From assembly GCA_030043815.1 (NCBI GenBank), contig JASHWX010000091.1, forward strand, positions 1 through 17,563: a stretch of DNA of 17,563 nucleotides, read 5' to 3'. The notes beneath the pieces were generated by a model. The model ran no database searches, was not told the DNA's origin, and worked only from the letters and a program-made list of their open reading frames with translations. This DNA is from Candidatus Rhabdochlamydia sp. GTDB lineage: Bacteria; Chlamydiota; Chlamydiia; Chlamydiales; Rhabdochlamydiaceae. Below are positions 7,758 to 15,465 of this stretch, one piece after another (the first letter of the stretch is position 1; every line of letters begins with the position of its first letter). The translations under genes and the position numbers were made by a program.

Positions 7758-7792
7758 AAAAGCCCGGTCCTGGAAACAGGACCGGGCTTTTT
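7758..7792 (+). terminator. Rho-independent terminator of the translocase gene
   Basis: A perfect 15-bp stem (AAAAGCCCGGTCCTG at 7758-7772 with its complement at 7777-7791) closes on a GAAA tetraloop, and the 3' arm ends in a T run. It begins 13 bases after the stop codon. The A run on the 5' arm means it could also act on the opposite strand, ending the deubiquitinase transcript. Confidence 0.93.
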
Positions 7793-7804
7793 ATAATGAT
7801 CATT

Positions 7805-7874
7805 TTTTACCACTGAGACGCGAAACCACAGAGAAAAAATTCCCCTCTGTGGTTTTCTCATCTCTGTGGTAAAA
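7805..7874. repeat. Nested palindromic repeat with ACCACAGAGA-type arms
   Basis: Two inverted repeats lie inside one another. The outer arms are TTTTACCACTGAGA (7805-7818) and TCTCTGTGGTAAAA (7861-7874), with one mismatch in 14. The inner arms are AAACCACAGAG (7823-7833) and CTCTGTGGTTT (7845-7855), perfect over 11. Outer and inner arms share the same core, so the unit appears four times in a 70-bp cruciform-like block. It has no adjacent T tract and so does not look like a standard terminator. Similar ACCACAGAGA-rich intergenic repeats are known from many unrelated bacterial genomes; that comparison is from memory. Confidence 0.75.
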
Positions 7875-7882
7875 TATTTGAT

Positions 7883-9049
7883 CTACACAGGTAGCCGGAG
7901 CGCTGCTCTGCTGTAGTGGACAATGTAGGCGTTTTGGATTTCTCTTTCGACGGTTGGAAGGGAAACTTCGTAGACGCGGGAATCGGAGCAACACCACCAC
8001 GATTCTCTTCCGCCCGGAAGAATCTTTTTAACATAAGAGGCATAGTGGCCGCCATTCAATGAGCCCATGTGGACCAAAAACCCATCACAGACGTAATTCG
8101 CGCCATGGTTTCCATCTCTGACGAGGTGGCGCGGGATTGCCATTTGCATGGGGACAGCGATCTTATCGTTGATTTTATGGTGATCGTATACGCCGGTTTG
8201 GGGATCAACAAATTGAACAAAGCGCCTCAGTTGAACGACGAGATCATCGGGCTCGTGTTGGAAGGTAAGCTGTGTCTGCATGCCCCGATCATCGGCAGAA
8301 TTGAAAAATTGTGAAAATAATTGTTCAAAACCTGCCCCGGGATTCTGACCGAGTATGATTGAAATCATCGGCTCTGGGCGTGTTGTGTCGGAAAGCCTTC
8401 CGTTGATGCGCTGATCGAATTGATAAAGGGAATTCCCTCCTTGAAACAGGTATTCAAAAAGGACCGCCGCATCTTCTTGACTCGTTGAAGACCTGATCAA
8501 TCCTTGCGTGCTTTGGCTCAAAGTTTGCCTTAAAACTTGCGTATCGAAGTGGGGAAGATATTTCAAATGATTGACAGCGGCCTGGTTATATTGGTCGAGG
8601 AATGCGGCCATTTGAGGGATCTGGCGCAAACGGCGGTGAAAGTTGGGAGAATTTTGAAGCAGCTGCAGGCTTGCGCTCAGCCAGCAATTGGCCGCAATGG
8701 GATTCATGATCCCGCAAGGTTGGCCTGGAACAAAGGGACGTGCATATTGAAACTTGTCATAAAGCCCTTGAGCGTCATCCGCGATATAGGTTCCGACGGC
8801 GCCGATCAAAATCGCAGGAAGGAGTCCTAACAAAGTAAAAGGGGTCGCAAAGAACGCAAAACCAATAGAAGCTACTAGAGTCGCAAGGGCTGCCGCTTGG
8901 AGGACACGGCCGATAACGAACAAGGTGTAGACCTTATCGTCCGTTCCGCACAGATCTAAAATCTTTTCTTGAACTTGATAGACCTTTTGCTGAATCGCTT
9001 CTGCCCAAGTGGTTGTGGGGCCACGAACTGGCGCAAGTGAGCTGGCCAT
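7883..9049 (-). CDS. USP-like (peptidase C19) deubiquitinase with N-terminal hydrophobic hairpin, probable effector
   Basis: A 388-residue protein with a eukaryote-type ubiquitin-specific protease core. The Cys box is GIMNPIAANCWLSASLQLL (about 113-131) with candidate nucleophile C122. The His box is VHMGSLNGGHYASYVKK with H335, followed by WWCCSDSRVYEV, where USPs usually have W-Y-x-F-[ND]-D. The strict position of the third catalytic residue is Ser355, with Asp356 next to it. Residues 42-90 form two closely spaced hydrophobic segments, like the bilobed domain of chlamydial inclusion-membrane proteins. The first 20 residues are Ser/Thr/Ala/Pro-rich with no Sec signal, compatible with type III secretion. 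The ATG at 9049 has AAGGGA seven bases upstream and lies just downstream of a good promoter; the longer frame begins with a TTG inside that promoter. Substrates and activity are inferred. Confidence 0.83.
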   Translation of the reverse strand: MASSLAPVRGPTTTWAEAIQQKVYQVQEKILDLCGTDDKVYTLFVIGRVLQAAALATLVASIGFAFFATPFTLLGLLPAILIGAVGTYIADDAQGLYDKFQYARPFVPGQPCGIMNPIAANCWLSASLQLLQNSPNFHRRLRQIPQMAAFLDQYNQAAVNHLKYLPHFDTQVLRQTLSQSTQGLIRSSTSQEDAAVLFEYLFQGGNSLYQFDQRINGRLSDTTRPEPMISIILGQNPGAGFEQLFSQFFNSADDRGMQTQLTFQHEPDDLVVQLRRFVQFVDPQTGVYDHHKINDKIAVPMQMAIPRHLVRDGNHGANYVCDGFLVHMGSLNGGHYASYVKKILPGGRESWWCCSDSRVYEVSLPTVEREIQNAYIVHYSRAALRLPV

Positions 9050-9060
9050 TTGAATTTCCC

Positions 9061-9088
9061 TTGTAATTTTTGATGAAGTAAATATACT
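9061..9088 (+). promoter_or_regulatory. Promoter of lepA
   Basis: TTGTAA (9061-9066), 16 bases, TATACT (9083-9088). Initiation about 7 bases downstream would give a leader of only some 15 bases before the lepA ATG at 9110. That fits the absence of a recognisable Shine-Dalgarno there. Confidence 0.6.
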
Positions 9089-9109
9089 CGAAAAAGTATT
9101 ATTTTTCAA
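9081..9109 (-). promoter_or_regulatory. Promoter of the deubiquitinase gene
   Basis: On the minus strand TTGAAA (9109 to 9104), 17 bases, TATATT (9086 to 9081) matches the housekeeping consensus at 10 of 12 positions with ideal spacing. It predicts a leader of about 25 bases before the ATG at 9049. Its -10 box overlaps that of lepA and its -35 box abuts the lepA start codon. Confidence 0.7.
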
Positions 9110-10918
<1,809 letters not shown>

Positions 10919-10921
10919 TTT

Positions 10922-11087
10922 GAGACCGTTGCATAAGTGATCATGCTTGTTAAAAACGCCCATTTCGCGATCTTTCGATTCTCGCTCGCCCCCTATGGGG
11001 CGTCCCGCATATGCGGGCTCGCTCGAATTCGAAATCTCATCAAAATGGGCTGTTTTTTCCAAGCATGCTGACTTATGCAACGGTCTC
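10922..11087. mobile_element. MITE-like inverted-repeat element, copy 1
   Basis: A 166-bp non-coding element. The left end GAGACCGTTGCATAAGT (10922-10938) is perfectly complementary to the right end (11071-11087), and imperfect complementarity continues inward almost to the centre, so the whole element can fold into one long hairpin. The centre holds CCCCTATGGGG and the perfect palindrome CCCGCATATGCGGG. It is flanked by a direct repeat AGTTT (10917-10921 and 11088-11092), a probable 5-bp target duplication. It lies between convergent lepA and the pirin gene and may terminate both. A second copy is at 14104-14269 in the opposite orientation. No transposase is in the window; the parent IS family is not identified. 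Confidence 0.85.
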
Positions 11088-11765
11088 AGTTTCGATTAAA
11101 AGAACTTGGGATCGGCTTTTAGCGACAAGTGTGAATGGCTTTTCTTCGGCAATCATCGCGGCATCTCGGCTTTTCAAGGCAGTACCATCGATTTGCACTT
11201 CGCCATCAATGACAAAGCAATAGCCATTGGGAATGCTCAAGGACGCACCTGATTCTAACTTTGCCATCAAAAAATTGACATCTTGGTGGATGAACATCGC
11301 TCCTTGTTTTTTTTCGGGGGAAACTAAGAGTTGCCACTGATTGGGTTTTAACAGCGAGGCGTAGTCTCGCTGTTCATAGCTGGGATCCAACCCCCGCTGC
11401 TTGGGCGTAATCCAAATTTGCAAAAAATGCACGCTTTCAGTTTTTGAAGGATTGAATTCCGCATGCTGAATCCCCTTGCCTGCCGTTATCCGCTGCATTT
11501 GCCCCGCGTTGATCACGCCGTGGTTGCCTAAGCTGTCTTTATGCTCCAGGGCTCCTTCCAAGATAATCGACACAATTTCCATATTGTCGTGATGATGGGG
11601 AGGAAACCCCGCCGACGGCGCGACAGTGTCATCATTCAGCACACGCAAATGACCAAAACGCACTCTGTCAGGATCGTAATAGTCCCCAAAACTAAAGCTA
11701 TGGTACGAAGTGAGCCAATCCGTCTTCGTCAAGCCGCGTGTATCCGCTGCGATGCGCTCGATCAT
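11073..11765 (-). CDS. Pirin-family bicupin protein (YhhW/quercetinase-like)
   Basis: A 230-residue cupin protein of the pirin family, closest in motif layout to E. coli YhhW, which has quercetin 2,3-dioxygenase activity. Expected metal ligands are H57 and H59 in GFPPHHHDNMEIV, and H101 and E103 in GKGIQHAEFNPS; all are present in the N-terminal cupin. The C-terminal cupin is degenerate, as usual. The natural substrate of bacterial pirins is mostly unknown; redox sensing or dioxygenase roles are the common proposals. The start lies 6 bases after the gnd stop, so the two are probably co-transcribed. The last four codons and the TAA stop come from the end of MITE-like copy 1. Without the insertion the frame would end in a different tail (Thr-Arg-Pro-Pro) overlapping the 3' end of lepA. 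Confidence 0.9.
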   Translation of the reverse strand: MIERIAADTRGLTKTDWLTSYHSFSFGDYYDPDRVRFGHLRVLNDDTVAPSAGFPPHHHDNMEIVSIILEGALEHKDSLGNHGVINAGQMQRITAGKGIQHAEFNPSKTESVHFLQIWITPKQRGLDPSYEQRDYASLLKPNQWQLLVSPEKKQGAMFIHQDVNFLMAKLESGASLSIPNGYCFVIDGEVQIDGTALKSRDAAMIAEEKPFTLVAKSRSQVLLIETETVA

Positions 11766-11771
11766 GGTTTC

Positions 11772-13229
11772 TCATGCATTGTAAGATGAAGAAGTAACAT
11801 TTCCCCCTGTTCCTGTCCAGTTTGTGTGAAAGAACTTTCCACGCGGCTTGTCCACCCTCTCATACGTATGCGCCCCGAAAAAGTCGCGCTGCGCCTGCAG
11901 AAGGTTCGCAGGAAGCAAACCCGTACGGTAACCGTCAAAAAACGAAAGGCCAGTGGAGAAACAAGGGCACGGGACCCCCTCTTCTGCGGCTTTCGCGACA
12001 ACCCGCCTCCAAGAAGGCTCGGCGCCTAAAATTTCCCGTCGGAAAAAATCGTCAAAGAGAAGATTCGGCAGATCTTTATTCTTGTCATACGCTTTCTTGA
12101 TATCGTTCAAGAAACGGCTGCGGATGATGCACCCTGCCCTCCAAATTAATGCAATGGGGCCGTAGTTGAGTTTCCATTTCATCTCACCCGCTGCAACGCG
12201 CATCAGCATGAACCCTTGCGCATAGCTGATGATTTTAGAAGCGTAGAGCGCTTGGCGGATATCGTCGATGAATTTTTTTCGCTCGCCGTTGAATTTTACA
12301 GGAGCGCGCGGATAGAATTTTTCCGCTTGCAGGCGTTCATCTTTTAAGGCGGAGAGGCACCGCGCGAACACAGCCTCTGCGATCAACGTCACCGGAATTC
12401 CTAAGTCCAGCGCGCTGATCCCTGTCCATTTTCCCGTTCCTTTTTGCCCTGCGACATCGAGGATTTTATCGAGCAGCGGTTTGCCGTCCGCATCTTTCTG
12501 CTTGAAGATCTGCGCTGTGATCTCGATGAGAAAGCTGTGCAGCGGCCCTTGATTCCAATCTGTAAAAATCGCATGCAATTCATCGATCGAACAACCGAGA
12601 AGATGGCGAAGTAAAAAATACGCTTCCGAAATCAGCTGCATATCGCCGTACTCGATCCCGTTATGCACCATTTTCACATAATGCCCCGCTCCCCCATCCC
12701 CAATCCAATCGCAGCAAGGCAGCCCGTCTTCTTCCGCCTTGGCAGCGATCCCTTGAAAAATCGGCTTCACGATCGGCCAGCCATCCGGATTGCCCCCCGG
12801 CATGATCGAGGGACCATGTCTCGCCCCCTCTTCTCCTCCCGAAATCCCCGTCCCGATGAAAAAAATGCCTTTGGCTTTGAGTTCGTTGACACGCCGCTCC
12901 GTATCAGGATAGTGGCTGTTGCCCCCATCGATGACGACATCCCCTTTTTCAAGAAAAGGAAGGCATTCCTCAATTAAATCGTCAACAGGCTGGCCCGCCT
13001 TGACCATGAACATCACTTTGCGCGGCTGCTTTAACAGTTTAAAAAATTCCTGCAATGAGTGAGCTCCAACTACCTGCGTGCCTTTGGCAGGACCGCCCAG
13101 AAAGTCATCGACCTTCGAGACCGTTCGGTTAAACACCGCAACCGTAGAACCATGGTCGTTCATATTGAGCACAAGGTTCTGCCCCATCACGGCCAGACCG
13201 ATGAGCCCGATGTCTGCTTTCGCTGTCAT
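11772..13229 (-). CDS. gnd: 6-phosphogluconate dehydrogenase, decarboxylating
   Basis: Oxidative pentose phosphate pathway enzyme: 6-phosphogluconate plus NADP+ gives ribulose 5-phosphate, CO2 and NADPH in the cytoplasm. At 485 residues it is the long (homodimeric) form. The NADP-binding GLIGLAVMGQN is at 8-18, the substrate signature ISGGEEGARHGPSIMPGG at 129-146, and VKMVHNGIEYGDMQLI supplies catalytic K186, N190 and E193. The C-terminal tail with the conserved FHTNWTGTGG is intact. AAGGAAGG a few bases before the ATG is a strong ribosome-binding site. In C. trachomatis gnd (CT063) neighbours lepA (CT064); here the pirin gene and a MITE-like element separate them. It heads a likely gnd-pirin operon. 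Confidence 0.97.
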   Translation of the reverse strand: MTAKADIGLIGLAVMGQNLVLNMNDHGSTVAVFNRTVSKVDDFLGGPAKGTQVVGAHSLQEFFKLLKQPRKVMFMVKAGQPVDDLIEECLPFLEKGDVVIDGGNSHYPDTERRVNELKAKGIFFIGTGISGGEEGARHGPSIMPGGNPDGWPIVKPIFQGIAAKAEEDGLPCCDWIGDGGAGHYVKMVHNGIEYGDMQLISEAYFLLRHLLGCSIDELHAIFTDWNQGPLHSFLIEITAQIFKQKDADGKPLLDKILDVAGQKGTGKWTGISALDLGIPVTLIAEAVFARCLSALKDERLQAEKFYPRAPVKFNGERKKFIDDIRQALYASKIISYAQGFMLMRVAAGEMKWKLNYGPIALIWRAGCIIRSRFLNDIKKAYDKNKDLPNLLFDDFFRREILGAEPSWRRVVAKAAEEGVPCPCFSTGLSFFDGYRTGLLPANLLQAQRDFFGAHTYERVDKPRGKFFHTNWTGTGGNVTSSSYNA

Positions 13230-13277
13230 TTTTCCTTCCTTCTTTCTTTCAAAATCCTTAGAATATTACCTCTATTT

Positions 13278-13351
13278 GTCCTCGTAGCTCAGGTGGATAG
13301 AGCGGTCGCCTCCTAAGCGGCAGGTCGCGCGTTCAACTCGCGCCGAGGACG
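13278..13351 (+). tRNA. tRNA-Arg (anticodon CCU)
   Basis: A complete 74-nt cloverleaf. Acceptor stem GTCCTCG (13278-13284) pairs with CGAGGAC (13344-13350), with discriminator G13351. D stem is GCTC/GAGC, and anticodon stem GTCGC/GCGGC includes one G-T pair. The anticodon loop CTCCTAA gives anticodon CCT, reading AGG (Arg). T stem GCGCG/CGCGC encloses TTCAACT. CCA is not encoded, so it must be added by tRNA nucleotidyltransferase. It sits between the divergent gnd start and the end of the convergent amidase gene. Confidence 0.96.
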
Positions 13352-13354
13352 TTT

Positions 13355-14044
13355 TCACATTTTCATATATTTGTCGATTCCTTGTGCAATTCCCACAGCC
13401 AATCGATCGAGATAAGCTTTATCCCGCAATTTACCTCGTTCATCCCGATGGGTGATGAACCCCCCTTCCACGAGCACTGCGGGCATCTCCGTTTCGCGGA
13501 TCACGTGAAAATTGCCCTGCTTTATCCCCCGTGAGATGGCTTCAGTCTGATCAATGATGCGGAAAAGAATGCAGTTAGCCAGCCTCTTTGATGCTTTGGT
13601 GCGCCACATTTCCTTCGAATCGTAGTAAAAAATTTCAATCCCTTGCGCTTCGGCGCTCGGCGACGAATTGAAATGGACGCTGACAAATAACGAGCCTTTG
13701 GTCTTATTGGCAATCGACACTCTTCTCGGCAGAGGCAGATACACATCGCGGCTGCGCGTCAAGATCACGCGGTAGCCGAGCTCTTCAAGATGCTTCTTGG
13801 TCAAAAGCGTCGTCGTGAGCGCGATCTTCTTCTCCATGAAAGCGTTTACCTTCGCCCCCTCGTCCGTTCCCCCATGCCCCGCATCGAGGACGATCAGCGG
13901 CTTCATCTCGCTTGTCGACGTCAGCGTGATCGCCTCATAGCTCCCTTGTACGCCGCGCGTGCTAGGCCGATGCCCGCCATGGCCCGCAAAGCATGAAGCA
14001 GCGAAACTGCAGAAAATGCAGATGATTGCGCGCAGATAGCGCAT
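13355..14044 (-). CDS. amiA: N-acetylmuramoyl-L-alanine amidase (Amidase_3), AmiA-like
   Basis: Zinc-dependent peptidoglycan amidase of 229 residues. The N-terminus MRYLRAIICIFCSFAASCFA is a signal sequence; cleavage after Ala20 or lipid modification at Cys18 are both possible, so it acts in the periplasm. The catalytic domain (about 48-227) contains VLDAGHGGTDEGA with H57, E71, VSVHFNSSP with H124, and VLVEGGFITH with E193, the zinc ligands and catalytic glutamate of Amidase_3. There is no extra cell-wall-binding or autoinhibitory domain, giving a minimal enzyme. Chlamydiae keep such an amidase for division-related peptidoglycan turnover; that role is family knowledge. It has its own promoter at 14074-14103. 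Its stop is 3 bases from the end of the convergent tRNA. Confidence 0.92.
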   Translation of the reverse strand: MRYLRAIICIFCSFAASCFAGHGGHRPSTRGVQGSYEAITLTSTSEMKPLIVLDAGHGGTDEGAKVNAFMEKKIALTTTLLTKKHLEELGYRVILTRSRDVYLPLPRRVSIANKTKGSLFVSVHFNSSPSAEAQGIEIFYYDSKEMWRTKASKRLANCILFRIIDQTEAISRGIKQGNFHVIRETEMPAVLVEGGFITHRDERGKLRDKAYLDRLAVGIAQGIDKYMKM

Positions 14045-14073
14045 GATGCGTCTCTATTTGTAGTGATGAAGAT

Positions 14074-14103
14074 CTTATACAAAAAGCTGGAGTTTTTATC
14101 CAA
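14074..14103 (-). promoter_or_regulatory. Promoter of the amidase gene, abutting the MITE-like element
   Basis: On the minus strand TTGGAT (14103 to 14098), 18 bases, TATAAG (14079 to 14074). It predicts transcription starting near 14067 and a leader of about 23 bases. The -35 box is the last sequence outside element copy 2, whose end is at 14104, so the element supplies everything upstream of the core promoter. Confidence 0.55.
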
Positions 14104-14269
14104 GAGACCGTTGCATAAATCAGCATGCTTGGAAAAAACAGCCCATTTTGATGAGATTTCGATTACGAGCGAGCCCACATATGCGGGACGCCCCATAGCG
14201 GGCGAGCGAGAATCGAAAGATCGCGAAATGGGCGTTTTTAACAAGCATGCTGATTTATGCGACGGTCTC
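14104..14269. mobile_element. MITE-like inverted-repeat element, copy 2
   Basis: A 166-bp element in the opposite orientation to the copy at 10922-11087; a hand alignment finds about 9 differences, roughly 95% identity. Ends GAGACCGTTGCATAAATCAG (from 14104) and its complement (to 14269) match at 27 of 28 bases, and complementarity continues inward. No coding frame of its own is convincing. Flanks AAGAG/CAGTG show no target duplication, so it may be older or have arisen by recombination. Its right end provides the last two bases of the TGA stop of the ATPase gene. Confidence 0.85.
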
Positions 14270-15407
14270 AGTGGGTCCAGTGTTCGGCAAACACTCCATT
14301 GGAAAAAGGATGAGGCTGGCGCCGAAGATTGAGTAAAATCGCCTTCTTCACAGGGTATTCACTTTTAAATTGTACAAGCGTACGGGCCATTTCAGAAGAT
14401 GGGGTAGATGTAAATTTAATTTCGAATGCATCGAGATGGTCGCCATGGTCGATGAGAAGATCAATCTCCTGCCCGCTTCCTGTACGATAATAATAACAAG
14501 GCGCTCTTTCTCCTTTTTCTGCGAATTGCTTCACTTTCTCCATGACGACCATATTTTCAAAAATATGACCGCTAAAAGGAGAATGGACCAATTGCTCAAC
14601 TTTATCAATGCGGAGAAGGTAGCATAACAGCCCGGTATCGACAAAAAACAACTTCGGCGATTTGATGACCCGCTTTGTAATATTTTTATAATAAGGCTCT
14701 AAAAGATAGATGATCGATGTGGCTTGTAAAAGGGTGAGCCAGTCTTTTGCGGTCGTTTGGGAAATCCCGCATTCTTTACCGATTTCGTTCAAATTGAGAA
14801 TCTGCCCTGCTCGTGCAGCGAGCAATACTAGGAAGCGTTGAAATTGCCCCAAATCTTGAATATTTCTCATCGCGCGCAGATCCCTTTCGAGATAAGTCGA
14901 AAGGTAAGAACTGTACCAAAATGTGGGATTCAATTCGGGATAAAATCCTTTCAGCATCTGTTTTGCTGTCGCGATTTCATCATAAGGGTCGGCATCGGGC
15001 ATTTCCTTCCAGCTCAAAGGATATAATTGGAATACCGCCATTCTTCCCGCCAAAGACTCTGAAACCCCTTTCATCACGGGAAAGAGCTGAGAGCTCGTAA
15101 GAATATATTGCCCTACCCTTCTCCTATGCGCATCTACCATCAATTTAATCGGAGAAAAAAGGGAAGGAACATACTGAATTTCATCTAAAATGAGAGGAGG
15201 TTCGTATGTCTTTAAAAACAACGTCGGATCAGTCTCTGCAAGGTTGCGGGCAAAAATATCGTCAAACGTTACATAATTGACCCCTTTAAGCACATGCTGC
15301 AAAAGGGTGGATTTGCCCGCTTGTCTCGGCCCCGTTACAAGAACAACCGGAAATTGCTTTAAGGCTTCTTTGAGCGGATGCTCCAATTTTCTATGGAAGT
15401 ACTTCAT
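14268..15407 (-). CDS. AAA ATPase with C-terminal DUF4143 (nuclease-like) domain
   Basis: A 379-residue member of the widespread AAA_14/DUF4143 family. Walker A TGPRQAGKST is at 25-34, Walker B PLILDEIQY at 71-79 and the sensor-like ILTSSQLF near 102-109. A winged-helix segment NEIGKECGISQTTAKDWLTLLQ lies around 207-228. The C-terminal DUF4143 part contains YRTGSGQEIDLL (E314, D316) and DAFEIKFT (E329, K331), a pattern like the PD-(D/E)xK nuclease fold. The function of the family is unsettled; proposals include mobile-element or toxin-like roles. Such genes are common as scattered, horizontally moved copies. The stop codon TGA is formed at the junction with MITE-like copy 2, and the start codon lies two bases from a perfect palindrome. 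No clear Shine-Dalgarno is present. Confidence 0.88.
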   Translation of the reverse strand: MKYFHRKLEHPLKEALKQFPVVLVTGPRQAGKSTLLQHVLKGVNYVTFDDIFARNLAETDPTLFLKTYEPPLILDEIQYVPSLFSPIKLMVDAHRRRVGQYILTSSQLFPVMKGVSESLAGRMAVFQLYPLSWKEMPDADPYDEIATAKQMLKGFYPELNPTFWYSSYLSTYLERDLRAMRNIQDLGQFQRFLVLLAARAGQILNLNEIGKECGISQTTAKDWLTLLQATSIIYLLEPYYKNITKRVIKSPKLFFVDTGLLCYLLRIDKVEQLVHSPFSGHIFENMVVMEKVKQFAEKGERAPCYYYRTGSGQEIDLLIDHGDHLDAFEIKFTSTPSSEMARTLVQFKSEYPVKKAILLNLRRQPHPFSNGVFAEHWTH

Positions 15408-15409
15408 GC

Positions 15410-15442
15410 GTGCATTTTCAAGATTTTATCTTGAAAATGCAC
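15410..15442. repeat. Perfect palindrome with 15-bp arms directly upstream of the ATPase gene
   Basis: GTGCATTTTCAAGAT (15410-15424), TTT, ATCTTGAAAATGCAC (15428-15442): 15 perfectly paired bases and a 3-base loop. It ends two bases before the ATG of the DUF4143 ATPase, in the leader or at the promoter. It also follows the barrel gene stop at 15466, so it could help end that transcript, but no T run follows on the minus strand. It may be an operator, an RNA hairpin that hides the start, or a mobile-element mark. Confidence 0.85.
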
Positions 15443-15465
15443 GGTTTTTCGCAACTCATTGATTA

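Noticed and set aside
9050..9109. TTG-initiated extension of the deubiquitinase (20 extra residues)
   Set aside because: It starts inside the gene's own probable promoter and has no ribosome-binding site, whereas the ATG at 9049 has AAGGGA at good spacing.
13278..13351. tRNA-Arg as an integration site of a genomic island
   Set aside because: No integrase and no repeat of the tRNA 3' end is visible in the window.
14063..14332. Plus-strand frame across MITE-like copy 2
   Set aside because: It is mostly the element itself running into sequence antisense to the ATPase; no ribosome-binding site or recognisable domain.
15410..15442. Palindrome as an ordinary terminator of the barrel gene
   Set aside because: On the minus strand no T tract follows the hairpin, and it sits two bases from a start codon, so a plain rho-independent terminator is not supported.
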